Shown here: positions 19,800 to 28,527 of the stretch, one piece after another
How the letters are laid out: each line of letters starts with the position of its first letter
Numbering within the stretch: position 1 is the stretch's first letter
Origin: Acinetobacter sp. ANC 4178
GTDB lineage: Bacteria; Pseudomonadota; Gammaproteobacteria; Pseudomonadales; Moraxellaceae
Direction: 5' to 3'
Length of the DNA stretch: 64,000 nt
NCBI RefSeq assembly: GCF_004331175.1
Contig: NZ_SJOD01000003.1
Coordinates: forward strand, 403,380 to 467,379
Program-made: the position numbers and the translations under genes
The notes under the pieces: generated by a model
What the model was told of the DNA's origin: nothing
What the model saw: the letters and a program-made list of their open reading frames with translations, nothing else
Database searches by the model: none

Positions 19800-19830
19800 A
19801 AAAGCCCCGACTTCCTGTCGAGGCTTTATT
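19800..19830 (-). terminator. Probable terminator of yggS
   Basis: AAGCCCCGAC and GTCGAGGCTT form a hairpin that contains a C-A mismatch as plus-strand RNA but a G-U pair as minus-strand RNA, where it is also followed by TTTTT. It therefore fits the minus-strand yggS transcript, though it is ~180 bases past the stop. Confidence 0.6.
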
Positions 19831-20009
19831 AGATTCTTACTGCGGTATAACTCCTGTCGTACCTTTTGCATCCGTTCTACACTGTTATTATTATTTTAAA
19901 GAAACATCCTGTTCCTGATAAATTCATCATACAAATAAATCTATGAGATTGTGAGACGTCATAAAGATCAAATGCTGTCAGCCAAAACCTACAAAAAAGA
20001 CCGCTTAAA

Positions 20010-20720
20010 TCATTTTGAATAATCCCGAGCACCAAATAGTGCCGTCCCAATCCGTACCATGGTTGAACCTGCTGCAATCGCATCCTCTAAATCCCCCGAC
20101 ATCCCCATACTTAAAGTATCCCAGTCTTCAGGATGTGCATGTAATACTGTAACTGCCTCAAACAACTTTTGAGCATCGAATAAAGCAGCCACATGATTCG
20201 GTGCAGGAATCACCATAATACCCCGTAATCTTAAATGTGGAAGCTGGCTAATCTTTTGAACCAACTCAGCAACTTCTTCTGGCTGACAACCGTCTTTACT
20301 GTCCTGCCCATCAATATTGACCTGCAAGCAAATATTCAAAGGGGGCTGTGAGTCTAAACGCTGACTCGATAAACGCTCAGCAATAATTAAACGATCCACC
20401 CCATGTACCCAAGCAAATTTTTCCGCCAGATGCTTGGTCTTATTCCGTTGTACATGCCCAATAAAATGCCATTCAATCTCTAAATCTGCTAAAGTCTCAA
20501 TCTTTTCAAGCGCTTCTTGTAAATAATTTTCACCAAACTCACGCTGTCCTGTGGCATACATCTCACGCAATACTTCACTTGGATGAGTTTTCGATACCGC
20601 AAGCAATTGCACAGTCCCAGCCTGACGTCCTGCATGTAAACACGCAGCCTCAATTTGTTCTAAAACTTGATTTCGCGACTCTTTCAAACTATTCATTGAC
20701 GATATTCTCATTTCATTCAT
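20010..20720 (-). CDS. yggS: PLP homeostasis protein YggS/ProSC
   Basis: A 236-residue (or 228 from the ATG at 20696) single-domain PLP-binding TIM-barrel protein of the YggS/PLPBP family, which buffers pyridoxal phosphate and has no known enzymatic activity. The PLP lysine lies in LLAVSKTHP near residue 44, and WHFIGHVQRNKTKHL near 85, LQVNIDGQDSK near 125 and LSMGMSGDLEDAI with MVRIGTALFG at the C-terminus bind cofactor phosphate. It is divergent from pilT, the standard arrangement in Acinetobacter and Pseudomonas (yggS next to pilT). Start choice between 20720 and 20696 is unresolved. Confidence 0.93.
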   Translation of the reverse strand: MNEMRISSMNSLKESRNQVLEQIEAACLHAGRQAGTVQLLAVSKTHPSEVLREMYATGQREFGENYLQEALEKIETLADLEIEWHFIGHVQRNKTKHLAEKFAWVHGVDRLIIAERLSSQRLDSQPPLNICLQVNIDGQDSKDGCQPEEVAELVQKISQLPHLRLRGIMVIPAPNHVAALFDAQKLFEAVTVLHAHPEDWDTLSMGMSGDLEDAIAAGSTMVRIGTALFGARDYSK

Positions 20721-20819
20721 CTTTTTTTACGTTCAAGCGACTCTAACTGTTGGTTAAGCGGCAGGAAAGCCTTATTATTCTATCAAAATAATTAAGATTT
20801 ATATGATCTCGGGGAATTC

Positions 20820-21857
20820 ATGGACATTACAGAATTATTGGCTTTTTCTGCAAAAAACGGGGCTTCTGACTTACACTTATCTGCGGGTATGCCACCAATG
20901 ATTCGCGTAGATGGTGAAGTACGTCGCATTAACTTACCAGCTTTAGAACATAAAGAAGTACACAAACTGGTGTACGACATCATGAATGACAAACAACGTC
21001 GTGACTTTGAAGAACAATTGGAAACTGACTTTTCCTTCGAAGTCCCAAGTATCGCACGTTTCCGTGTCAACGCATTTAACCAAAACCGCGGCGCTGGCGC
21101 AGTATTTCGTACCATTCCTTCAAAAGTCCTCACCATGGATGACTTAGGTTTAGGACAAACATTTAAAGAGCTTTGTGAATTACCACGTGGTTTAGTATTA
21201 GTCACAGGTCCAACGGGTTCGGGTAAATCGACCACGTTAGCGGCAATGATTGACTATATTAACGACAAACGTTATGACCATATTTTAACTGTCGAAGATC
21301 CAATCGAATTTGTACACCAATCCAAAAAATGCCTGATTAACCAACGTGAAGTACATCGTGATACACATGGCTTTAACGAAGCTCTACGTTCTGCATTACG
21401 TGAAGACCCAGACATTATTTTGGTTGGTGAGATGCGTGACCTTGAAACTATTCGCCTAGCGCTAACCGCTGCAGAAACAGGTCACTTAGTTTTCGGTACA
21501 CTGCATACTACTTCTGCAGCGAAAACCATTGACCGTGTGATTGACGTATTCCCTGCTGAAGAAAAAGATATGGTTCGTGCCATGCTGTCAGAATCATTAC
21601 AAGCGGTTATCTCACAAACACTCTTAAAGAAAAATGGCGGTGGCCGTGTCGCCGCACATGAAATCATGATTGGTATCCCAGCTATTCGTAACTTAATTCG
21701 TGAGAACAAAGTTGCACAAATGTACTCTGCAATCCAAACAGGTGCTAACTATGGTATGTCTACCTTAGACCAAAGCCTCAAAACACTGGTATCTAAAGGC
21801 ATCATTAGTCCGCAAACAGCACGTACTGTTGCTAAACAACCAGAATCATTCTTATAA
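20820..21857 (+). CDS. pilT: Type IV pilus retraction ATPase PilT
   Basis: A 345-residue hexameric ATPase (usual ~344) that powers type IV pilus retraction for twitching motility and DNA uptake. The start DITELLAFSAKNGASDLHLS is the PAS-like N-terminal domain. Walker A is GPTGSGKST near residue 130; the Asp box and Walker B are DPDIILVGEMRD near 195-205; the His box GTLHTTSA follows. The C-terminal AIRNLIRENK near residue 288 is the PilT-specific retraction motif. It is followed 29 bases later by pilU and together they form an operon. Confidence 0.98.
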   Translation: MDITELLAFSAKNGASDLHLSAGMPPMIRVDGEVRRINLPALEHKEVHKLVYDIMNDKQRRDFEEQLETDFSFEVPSIARFRVNAFNQNRGAGAVFRTIPSKVLTMDDLGLGQTFKELCELPRGLVLVTGPTGSGKSTTLAAMIDYINDKRYDHILTVEDPIEFVHQSKKCLINQREVHRDTHGFNEALRSALREDPDIILVGEMRDLETIRLALTAAETGHLVFGTLHTTSAAKTIDRVIDVFPAEEKDMVRAMLSESLQAVISQTLLKKNGGGRVAAHEIMIGIPAIRNLIRENKVAQMYSAIQTGANYGMSTLDQSLKTLVSKGIISPQTARTVAKQPESFL

Positions 21858-21886
21858 GAATATCAAAACGGAATTAGGATAAGGTT

Positions 21887-23005
21887 ATGGACTTTAACGA
21901 CTTACTCAATCTCATGATTCAACAACAAGCATCTGACCTTTTCGTCACAGCCGAAGTTGAACCATCCATGAAAATTAATGGTCAAATTGTTCCTGTTGCA
22001 AAAACCAAGTTAACAGGTGAAATTGTTGGTCAACTCTTAAATTCAATTATGAGTGATAAACAACGCAAAGAATTTGCGGATACACGCGAATGCAACTTCG
22101 CAATTATGAATCGTGACAAGACAGCACGTTTTCGTGTCAGTGCATTCCAGCAACGCGACCAACCAGGCATGGTATTACGTCGTATTGAAACCCAAATTCC
22201 AACCATGGATGAACTTAAACTTCCTCCTGTGTTGAAAGATTTAGCCATGACCAAACGCGGCATCATTATCTTTGTTGGCGCAACGGGTACTGGTAAATCG
22301 ACCTCTTTGGCTTCAATTATTGGTTATCGCAACCAAAACTCAAAGGGTCATATTATTACCATTGAAGATCCGATCGAATTTATTCACGAACATGCAGGCT
22401 GTATTATTACCCAGCGCGAAGTGGGTATCGATACTGATTCCTTTGAAATTGCGTTGAAGAATACTTTACGTCAAGCACCTGATGTTATTCTGATTGGTGA
22501 GATTCGTTCACGTGAAACGATGGACTACGCAATTGCTTTCGCAGAAACAGGACATTTGGTTTTTGCAACCCTGCATGCTAACAATGCTAACCAAGCGATT
22601 GACCGTATTATTCACTTCTTTGAAGCAGACCGTCATGGCCAATTGTTTATGGATTTATCCTTAAACCTAAAAGCCATGGTTGCACAGCAACTTATTCCAA
22701 CTCCAGATGGTAATTCACGTCGCGCTGCAATTGAGATTTTAATTAACTCCCCTTTAATTTCCGACTTAATTCGTAAAGGTGACATTCATGAAATTAAAGA
22801 TCTAATGAAGCGTTCACGTGAACTCGGTATGCAAACCTTTGACCAAGCACTTTATGATTTGTATAAAGCTAAGCAAATTACTTATAAAGATGCGTTGAAA
22901 CATGCCGACTCACCAAATGATTTACGCCTACAAATCAAACTCTCTGAAGAGGGTGCTGATCGTCTCATGAATGCCAGCTCGCATATTACCTTCGATGGTC
23001 AGTAA
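21887..23005 (+). CDS. pilU: Type IV pilus ATPase PilU
   Basis: A 372-residue PilT paralogue that works with PilT in forceful pilus retraction. Walker A is GATGTGKSTS near residue 130, Walker B APDVILIGEIRS near 200, and His box ATLHANNA near 225. The C-terminal half diverges from PilT and carries a PilU-type tail (LSEEGADRLMNASSHIT) after residue 345. Length is close to the usual ~380 for PilU. The start ATG at 21887 has AGGATAAGG upstream. A terminator follows at 23031. Confidence 0.97.
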   Translation: MDFNDLLNLMIQQQASDLFVTAEVEPSMKINGQIVPVAKTKLTGEIVGQLLNSIMSDKQRKEFADTRECNFAIMNRDKTARFRVSAFQQRDQPGMVLRRIETQIPTMDELKLPPVLKDLAMTKRGIIIFVGATGTGKSTSLASIIGYRNQNSKGHIITIEDPIEFIHEHAGCIITQREVGIDTDSFEIALKNTLRQAPDVILIGEIRSRETMDYAIAFAETGHLVFATLHANNANQAIDRIIHFFEADRHGQLFMDLSLNLKAMVAQQLIPTPDGNSRRAAIEILINSPLISDLIRKGDIHEIKDLMKRSRELGMQTFDQALYDLYKAKQITYKDALKHADSPNDLRLQIKLSEEGADRLMNASSHITFDGQ

Positions 23006-23028
23006 ATAGAGACATTATCTAGATTTAA

Positions 23029-23056
23029 GAAAACGAGCCAATAGGCTCGTTTTTTA
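23029..23056 (+). terminator. Terminator of pilT-pilU
   Basis: A 9-bp stem (AAACGAGCC / GGCTCGTTT) with a four-base loop and T-run, 25 bases past the pilU stop. Confidence 0.88.
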
Positions 23057-23103
23057 ATATTTAATATAAGCCAAAGACTTCATTATTTTTATATTTTTAA
23101 GAA

Positions 23104-23134
23104 CAAAAAAAGCAGCCTTACGGCTGCTTTTTCG
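23104..23134 (-). terminator. Terminator of ompA
   Basis: A strong GC-rich stem (AGCAGCC / GGCTGCT) flanked by A- and T-runs, 20 bases past the ompA stop on the minus strand; usable in both directions. Confidence 0.9.
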
Positions 23135-23153
23135 AATCAAAATCAATAATTAA

Positions 23154-24194
23154 TTATTGAGCTTGACCAGGTTGTACTGTAACAGTACGGCTACCAGTGA
23201 TCGTCGCGAATACACGACGGTTCATAGCACGACCTTCTTTAGTTTTGTTGTCAGCAATCGGTTGATCCCAAGCGAAGCCTTGAGTAGACAAACGAGATGC
23301 ATCTACATTGTATTCATTTACAAGTGCAGATTTAACAGAGTTAGCACGAGCTAAAGATAAACGTTCGTTCAATGCACGTGGACCAGTGTTATCTGTATGA
23401 CCTTCGATGCGAGCAGTAGCGTTTGGATATTCAACTAACTTCTCAGCAACTTTAGCAATTTCTGGCTTGTATTGATCTTTGATGTTTGATTTGTTTGTAT
23501 CAAAGAACACACGAAGTTCCATGTTAAGGTCTTCAGTCAATTGCTCAGGAACTGGCTCAACTGGAGCAACTGGTTCAACTTCTACTACTGGTGCAGCAGG
23601 TTTCAAGTGACCACCTAGAACAACGTTAAGACCAGCTAAAGCTGTGTAGTTCCAGAAGTCTTCGTCAATATTATAAGTAGCACGAGCTTCAGTACGAAGA
23701 GACAATGCATCGTTTAAGCGCCAGAAAGCACCAAGACCTGCATTACCTAAAGTACCTTCTTCTGAATTACCACGTGTACCACGGTTTACGCCATCAAAGT
23801 CATATTTGTAGTGACCAGCACCTAGTAATACGTATGGCTTGATTTTGCTATCGTAATTTTTAGTAATCAAATCTGAAGTAGCATAGAAGTTACCATTGAT
23901 TTGTTTTTGTTTGTATTCAGCACCAGCAGCAGCACCGTCTACGTCGCCTTTAACTTGGTTATATTCAGCCTCGAAACCTAACCATGGTGTTAACTCAACA
24001 CCTAGTGCAGCACCAACGAACATATCATCTTGTAATTCAGGTCCGTTAGTTAAGTTACCATCTTTTCCGCCATTATTGTGTTGGCTGTCTTGGAAAGTAT
24101 AACCAAGCATTAATGGAGTAATGGTTACACCAGCATTAGCAGCAGCTAAAGGTGCAGCAACGAGCATCGCTAAAGCAATACGACTCATTTTCAT
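23154..24194 (-). CDS. ompA: Outer membrane protein OmpA (Acinetobacter Omp38 type)
   Basis: A 346-residue major outer membrane protein. A signal peptide ([21 protein letters not shown]) precedes an eight-stranded beta-barrel up to about residue 190, a Pro/Val/Glu-rich hinge near 200-220, and a periplasmic OmpA-like peptidoglycan-binding domain. That domain has [24 protein letters not shown] and [13 protein letters not shown], including the Asp and Arg that bind diaminopimelate. The sequence is very close to what I know of A. baumannii OmpA. The ATG at 24194 (MKMSRI) is chosen over 24230 because GGAGGATAA precedes it and the signal peptide starts there. It has a leader of ~107 bases. Confidence 0.97.
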   Translation of the reverse strand: MKMSRIALAMLVAAPLAAANAGVTITPLMLGYTFQDSQHNNGGKDGNLTNGPELQDDMFVGAALGVELTPWLGFEAEYNQVKGDVDGAAAGAEYKQKQINGNFYATSDLITKNYDSKIKPYVLLGAGHYKYDFDGVNRGTRGNSEEGTLGNAGLGAFWRLNDALSLRTEARATYNIDEDFWNYTALAGLNVVLGGHLKPAAPVVEVEPVAPVEPVPEQLTEDLNMELRVFFDTNKSNIKDQYKPEIAKVAEKLVEYPNATARIEGHTDNTGPRALNERLSLARANSVKSALVNEYNVDASRLSTQGFAWDQPIADNKTKEGRAMNRRVFATITGSRTVTVQPGQAQ

Positions 24195-24302
24195 GGATTT
24201 ATCCTCCAGAGATAAACAATTGTTGTTCAAGCTAAGCCTAAAATTTTAGCTATCCTGAGATAGGCTTTTTTAAATACCCCAGTTTTATTTTTAAGCTACT
24301 CA
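24195..24302 (-). promoter_or_regulatory. ompA 5' leader with hairpins
   Basis: Between the predicted start site near 24302 and the ATG, minus-strand RNA can form a stem from GCCTATC (24265-24259) and GATAGC (24254-24249). An overlapping palindrome centres on AAATTTT near 24243. Such 5' structures stabilise ompA mRNA in enterobacteria; a similar role here is inference. Confidence 0.45.
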
Positions 24303-24308
24303 TCTTGA

Positions 24309-24337
24309 ATAATACAAACACTGAGTTCGTTTGTCCA
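24309..24337 (-). promoter_or_regulatory. Promoter of ompA
   Basis: On the minus strand TGGACA (24337-24332) and TATTAT (24314-24309) are separated by exactly 17 bases, each matching the sigma70 consensus at 5 of 6 positions, with TG just before the -10. This fits a strongly expressed gene. Confidence 0.6.
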
Positions 24338-24570
24338 AGTGTTTGATAATTTTAATCAAGTAAATTATTGACAAAATTACTTACAATTTCAGTTGTAGTT
24401 CAGTAAATTTATAATCTCTTGCTTTTTAAGAATAGCTTATTGTCACTTGCGTTTCACTATAGCATTTTCTTATTCGCTGAGAAACACATTTTTCATTATA
24501 AAATGAATAAAAAACAAGACATTAATATTCATTATTAACTTAAAAAATACAAACACTTAGGTTATTTTAT

Positions 24571-25089
24571 ATGCACCTCCATAAATATATGGCTTATACA
24601 TTAGTAGAACTTGTTATTACAATATTAGTTTTGTCAATACTTGTTACGCTTGCTTTGCCTTATTACCATGAAATCAAAGCAAATCAAGAACGTAGAATAA
24701 TTTCCAGACAAGTCTTAGCGAGTATACAGCTCGCAAAACAGCATGCGGCTATACATCATACCAATGTTGTCATGTGCTCATCAAAAGACATGCAAAACTG
24801 CAATGAGGCGATGTGGGAACAAGGTTTTATTTTATTTCTCGATTCAAACCAAAATAGGCAAGTCGATTTAAATGAGACCTTAATCACACAAGAACGTACC
24901 GACTTGTCCTACGGTACATTAAACTGGCGTGGCACCTTGCGCTTCCCAAGCCTGAATTTCATGGCTGAACATGGTCTGCCCATCGGCTCAAATGGCAGTT
25001 TTTATTACTGTTCGTCAACGGTAAAAAATATGAAAATTATCCTGAATAAAATGGGCCATTCTCGCAGCATTGACCTCAGCAATTGTTGA
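24571..25089 (+). CDS. Type IV pilin-like pseudopilin, FimT/GspH family
   Basis: A 172-residue protein with a short leader and type IV prepilin N-terminus: the hydrophobic helix begins YTLVELVITILVLSIL, with the conserved Glu at position 5 of the predicted mature protein and Ala in place of the usual Gly before the cleavage site. The rest is a FimT/GspH-like domain with four Cys, including MCSSKDMQNC in the middle and YYCSS and SNC at the C-terminus. Such minor pseudopilins join type IV pilus or type II secretion assemblies, and FimT binds DNA in uptake. It is an orphan here, not in a pil cluster. It overlaps the upstream part of an artificially extended thiolase frame, not the thiolase itself. 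Confidence 0.82.
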   Translation: MHLHKYMAYTLVELVITILVLSILVTLALPYYHEIKANQERRIISRQVLASIQLAKQHAAIHHTNVVMCSSKDMQNCNEAMWEQGFILFLDSNQNRQVDLNETLITQERTDLSYGTLNWRGTLRFPSLNFMAEHGLPIGSNGSFYYCSSTVKNMKIILNKMGHSRSIDLSNC

Positions 25090-25190
25090 AAACCGATGAG
25101 TCAACCGCAAAAGCAACATCTAATTTGCAGTTTTCAATATACTGCATGGGATTGAACAATAACCAATTATACTCGTTCGGAGATATATCA

Positions 25191-26366
25191 ATGACTGATA
25201 TCGTGATTGTAAATGGCGCACGTACTGCAATGGGCGGTTTTCAAGGAAGTTTATCTGGTCTAACAGCACCAGAACTCGGTGCAACAACAATTAAGGAAGC
25301 CATTGCTCGTGCTGGCCTACAACCAACCGATGTAGAAGAAGTCATTATGGGCTGCGTTTTACCTGCGGGTCTTAAACAAGGCCCTGCCCGCCAAGCGATG
25401 CGTCAAGCAGGTTTACCAGATTCAACAGGTGCCGTTACAATCAATAAATTATGTGGTTCAGGCATGAAAGCGGTCATGCAGGCTGCTGATATGATTAAAG
25501 CGGGTTCTGCTGAAATTGTGGTTGCAGGTGGTATGGAATCTATGACCAATGCACCGTATGTATTGACCAAAGCACGTGCGGGTTACCGTATGGGGCATGG
25601 CGAAGTTAAAGATCATATGTTCCTTGATGGCCTAGAAGATGCTGAAACTGGCCGTTTAATGGGTTCATTTGCACAAGATATGGCCAATACCCGTGGCTAT
25701 ACACGTGAGCAAATGGATGCATTTGCAATTCGTTCATTACAACGTGCACAAACTGCGGTCAACGAAGGCTACTTTGCTGATGAAATTGTCCCTGTGACCG
25801 TTTCAACACGTAAAGGTGATGTTGTCATCGATAAAGATGAGCAACCATTTAATGCCAATATCGATAAAATTCCTACATTGCGTCCAGCATTTGCAAAAGA
25901 CGGTACGATTACTGCTGCAAATGCAAGTTCAATCTCTGATGGCGCATCAGCACTGGTTTTAACTTCAGCCGACAATGCAGCAAACAAGGGCTTAACACCA
26001 TTAGCGAAAATTGTTGCTTATGCATCAAACTCTCAACACCCTTCTGAGTTCACAATCGCCCCTGTTGGCGCTATCGAGAAAGTGTTAAAGAAAACTGGTT
26101 GGGATGCACAAGAGGTTGACCTTTGGGAAATCAATGAAGCGTTTGCAATGGTGACCATGTGCCCAATGGATGACTTCAAACTTGATCCTGAAAAAGTGAA
26201 TATCAATGGTGGTGCTTGTGCATTGGGTCACCCAGTCGGTTCAACAGGTTCACGTATTATTTTGACCCTCATTCACGCATTAAAGCGTACTGGCGGTAAG
26301 AAAGGGATTGCTGCTTTATGTATCGGTGGTGGTGAAGCAACAGCTGTTGCGATTGAACTTCTGTAA
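25191..26366 (+). CDS. Acetyl-CoA C-acetyltransferase (thiolase)
   Basis: A 391-residue thiolase that condenses or cleaves acetoacetyl-CoA or longer 3-ketoacyl-CoA. The acyl-accepting Cys is in NKLCGSGMKA near residue 88; the EINEAFAM motif is near 320; the active-site His is in GHPVGSTGSR near 350; and the second Cys is in ALCIGGGEA near 380. Length fits the AtoB/PhaA biosynthetic-type group (~392). The ATG at 25191 follows GGAGATATATCA, whereas the in-frame extension to 25083 overlaps the pseudopilin stop. A second thiolase is encoded at 38361. No phaB or phaC is nearby, so a degradative or ketone-body role is as likely as PHB synthesis. Confidence 0.92.
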   Translation: MTDIVIVNGARTAMGGFQGSLSGLTAPELGATTIKEAIARAGLQPTDVEEVIMGCVLPAGLKQGPARQAMRQAGLPDSTGAVTINKLCGSGMKAVMQAADMIKAGSAEIVVAGGMESMTNAPYVLTKARAGYRMGHGEVKDHMFLDGLEDAETGRLMGSFAQDMANTRGYTREQMDAFAIRSLQRAQTAVNEGYFADEIVPVTVSTRKGDVVIDKDEQPFNANIDKIPTLRPAFAKDGTITAANASSISDGASALVLTSADNAANKGLTPLAKIVAYASNSQHPSEFTIAPVGAIEKVLKKTGWDAQEVDLWEINEAFAMVTMCPMDDFKLDPEKVNINGGACALGHPVGSTGSRIILTLIHALKRTGGKKGIAALCIGGGEATAVAIELL

Positions 26367-26398
26367 GCTTCAATCCTTTACAACGATCCATTCTTGAA

Positions 26399-26430
26399 CA
26401 AAAAATCCTTCTTAATGGAGGATTTTTTAT
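26399..26430 (+). terminator. Terminator of the thiolase gene
   Basis: AAAAATCCT and AGGATTTTT pair in a 9-bp stem with a 9-base loop and T-run, ~35 bases past the stop. Confidence 0.8.
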
Positions 26431-26509
26431 GCTTACACTTTTGTATTATTCTTTTTTCTTGAAGCTGATAAATTAAAAACCTCAAAAAACAACAATGGAA
26501 AATAGAACA

Positions 26510-26950
26510 ATGCAACTCAACCATTATCTCAATTTCCAAGGTGAAGCCGAAGCTGCCTTTAATTTTTATAAGTCTGTGTTCGGTGGTGAGTTTGCCATGC
26601 TAAAACGTTACGGTGAAATGCCCTCTGATGGAAAATCCCAACTCAGTGATACCGAAAAAAATTATCTTCTTCATGTGTCCTTACCGATTAATGAATTTAC
26701 AATCCTGATGGCTTCCGATACCACTGAACAATTTTGTGCAGCCAATAGTCCTTTTATTAAAGGCACCAATCACTACATTTCAATAAATTTAGAAAAACAT
26801 GAACAAGCAGAGGCCCAACGCTTATATGAAGCCCTCTCACAAAATGGTCAGATCGAAATGCCCTTAGAAAAAACCTTTTGGGGTGCTCTTTATGCCGCAT
26901 TTACCGATCAGTTTGGTGTGAAGTGGATGGTGAATTGCCAACTTGAATAA
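26510..26950 (+). CDS. PhnB-like VOC superfamily protein
   Basis: A ~146-residue member of the vicinal oxygen chelate (glyoxalase/bleomycin resistance) superfamily, PhnB/3-demethylubiquinone-methyltransferase-like group. It begins MQLNHYLNFQGEAEAAFNFY, the typical first strand and helix, and ends with WGALYAAFTDQFGVKWMVNC, the typical final strand. The function of PhnB is not established. The ATG at 26510 is preferred to 26495 because the family starts at that residue and a purine-rich GGAAAATAG precedes it. Single gene. Confidence 0.85.
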   Translation: MQLNHYLNFQGEAEAAFNFYKSVFGGEFAMLKRYGEMPSDGKSQLSDTEKNYLLHVSLPINEFTILMASDTTEQFCAANSPFIKGTNHYISINLEKHEQAEAQRLYEALSQNGQIEMPLEKTFWGALYAAFTDQFGVKWMVNCQLE

Positions 26951-26970
26951 CAATAGATGAATCTAAAGGA

Positions 26971-27004
26971 AAACCTTATGAATCAATATCATGAGGTTTT
27001 TCAA
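26971..27004. terminator. Bidirectional hairpin between convergent genes
   Basis: AAACCTTATGA and TCATGAGGTTT pair around a short AT loop, flanked by A- and T-runs. It overlaps the stop codon of the minus-strand gene at 27001. Confidence 0.7.
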
Positions 27005-28428
27005 TCATTTTTAATGTTTAGCGTCTGTTCTAATATCTTTCGAACATTCTGCCCTTCGAATATTTTAGGATAACTGAGAATCATGTTGGGTAAGACCTGT
27101 TCCAAATACTGCTTTTGCCGTAGTGACCAATTCGGCGGATATACCTCATCATCTATACGCCAAAGCTGACGTTGCACATGTGTATCATAAATATTCTGTT
27201 CTTTTAACTCCCGAATGGAATTCCACTGTAAAGCATACCAATACAGTTGCTCCCATCGATTATAACCATCTGCTAATTCTAAATGCAGCAATAACGGGAT
27301 AGATTCGTCGAATAAAGCAACTACATTTTCAAGCTCAGTTAAACTTAATTTCTGATCTAAAAGTCTTTTAGCCTTCAAAAAACCATGTAATGTCAACTTT
27401 TGCTGAATGTTTTGATAATAATTAAGAAATTGCTCAAAATTAATGTATTTTCTTTTCAATGCAAATTTCATAATTGCCTGTGATATGACTTGATTATCCA
27501 AAGCATGAATCATCTTAATAAATTCAGCCAGTGAGCCTTGTCGAATCACCCATTGATAAGCTCTTAAGCGTAAAGACTTTTGAGATAAAGACTCAAACGG
27601 ATGTTGTTGAAAATACTGATCAAAATTAAAATGCATTTGCCGTAATGCAAAATCAGCAAAGTCCATCACAGCCAAATAAGGACTATGCCAAACCTCAATT
27701 AAATCATTTACTGATAAAACATTTTTGTACCATAAAGCATTAAACAGTGTGTACTGCACATCTTTTTGCTGGCTGTTTTTTAATATAGATACCAACTGCT
27801 GTTCCGTACCTGTCCGCAATATATAATCTAACCAATGTTTTCGAACCAACTGATCATTAGACTGCCTGCACAGCTGTATCAATTCCTCCTCTTCTAACCA
27901 TTGGTATTCCACGGTAAATGCTAAAATAGCTCGAGGAAGACGACCTTGCGTTTGCGTTAAATTTTCCGTCAGATAAGGCTTATTTTGCCGAATACCCTCT
28001 AACAGCAAATGAAAAATTTCTGGATTAACCCGCAACCGTTTTTGCAATGCAGTAATTTCAAGAAAATATTGTATACATAACCCTGGATACTCTGGGCGTA
28101 TTGACCAACGTTTTACATGTTCAATAGCCAATTTCTGGTTAATTTCAACATAGTCATTTAAACGCCATAGCAAATGGGGAAATAATTCTGATTCGAAACA
28201 ATCTCTTAGATCTTGCAATACTTCTTGGCGAATATAACCATCGTAACTCCTTAATCGCAATAATGACTTTTCAAATTCAGATAGGTTTGACTCAACATAA
28301 TAATATTGATAATGACTGCTATTCTTTAAATGATCTGAATCCAAAACAACCACTTCTGCATTATTTTCTAGTTTGATAGGTTCAACTTTTTTGGAGGACA
28401 GCAGCTTTACTAAAAATTTCCACATCAT
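27001..28428 (-). CDS. Helical repeat-like hypothetical protein
   Basis: A 475-residue soluble protein of unknown function. It is almost entirely helical by composition, with repeated leucine/tryptophan helices such as LRDCFESELFPHLLWRLNDY, HVKRWSIRPEYPG and FADFALRQMHFNFDQYF, resembling HEAT/ARM-type solenoids without a clear consensus. There is no signal peptide after the short N-terminal hydrophobic stretch MWKFLVKLLSS. It is AT-rich and stands alone, with its own upstream region next to the DUF934 terminator. HEAT-like proteins usually bind other proteins; no partner can be named. Confidence 0.6.
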   Translation of the reverse strand: MMWKFLVKLLSSKKVEPIKLENNAEVVVLDSDHLKNSSHYQYYYVESNLSEFEKSLLRLRSYDGYIRQEVLQDLRDCFESELFPHLLWRLNDYVEINQKLAIEHVKRWSIRPEYPGLCIQYFLEITALQKRLRVNPEIFHLLLEGIRQNKPYLTENLTQTQGRLPRAILAFTVEYQWLEEEELIQLCRQSNDQLVRKHWLDYILRTGTEQQLVSILKNSQQKDVQYTLFNALWYKNVLSVNDLIEVWHSPYLAVMDFADFALRQMHFNFDQYFQQHPFESLSQKSLRLRAYQWVIRQGSLAEFIKMIHALDNQVISQAIMKFALKRKYINFEQFLNYYQNIQQKLTLHGFLKAKRLLDQKLSLTELENVVALFDESIPLLLHLELADGYNRWEQLYWYALQWNSIRELKEQNIYDTHVQRQLWRIDDEVYPPNWSLRQKQYLEQVLPNMILSYPKIFEGQNVRKILEQTLNIKND

Positions 28429-28486
28429 TGATCTTTATCAGCTCTGATTTTTTAACACTAATAACATATTTTTATTTTCATACAGT

Positions 28487-28516
28487 AAAAAGCCTCCATC
28501 TAAGGAGGCTTTTTTA
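28487..28516 (-). terminator. Terminator of cysI-DUF934
   Basis: An 11-bp stem (AAAAAGCCTCC / GGAGGCTTTTT) with a six-base loop and T-run 12 bases after the DUF934 stop. Confidence 0.9.
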
Positions 28517-28527
28517 AACTGATGGAC

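Larger units (their letters stand above)
19629..20009. other. Gene-free stretch between convergent genes, two terminators
   Basis: About 380 bases with no supportable coding sequence. It contains the terminator of the permease gene at 19641-19666 and a second hairpin at 19803-19827 suited to the yggS transcript. The 180 bases next to yggS show nothing recognisable. Confidence 0.6.

Noticed and set aside
19629..20009. Small gene or RNA in the convergent stretch
   Set aside because: Only terminator hairpins and AT-rich DNA; open frames are short and lack start signals.
25083..25190. Upstream extension of the thiolase frame
   Set aside because: Overlaps the pseudopilin stop and has no good start; GGAG precedes the ATG at 25191.
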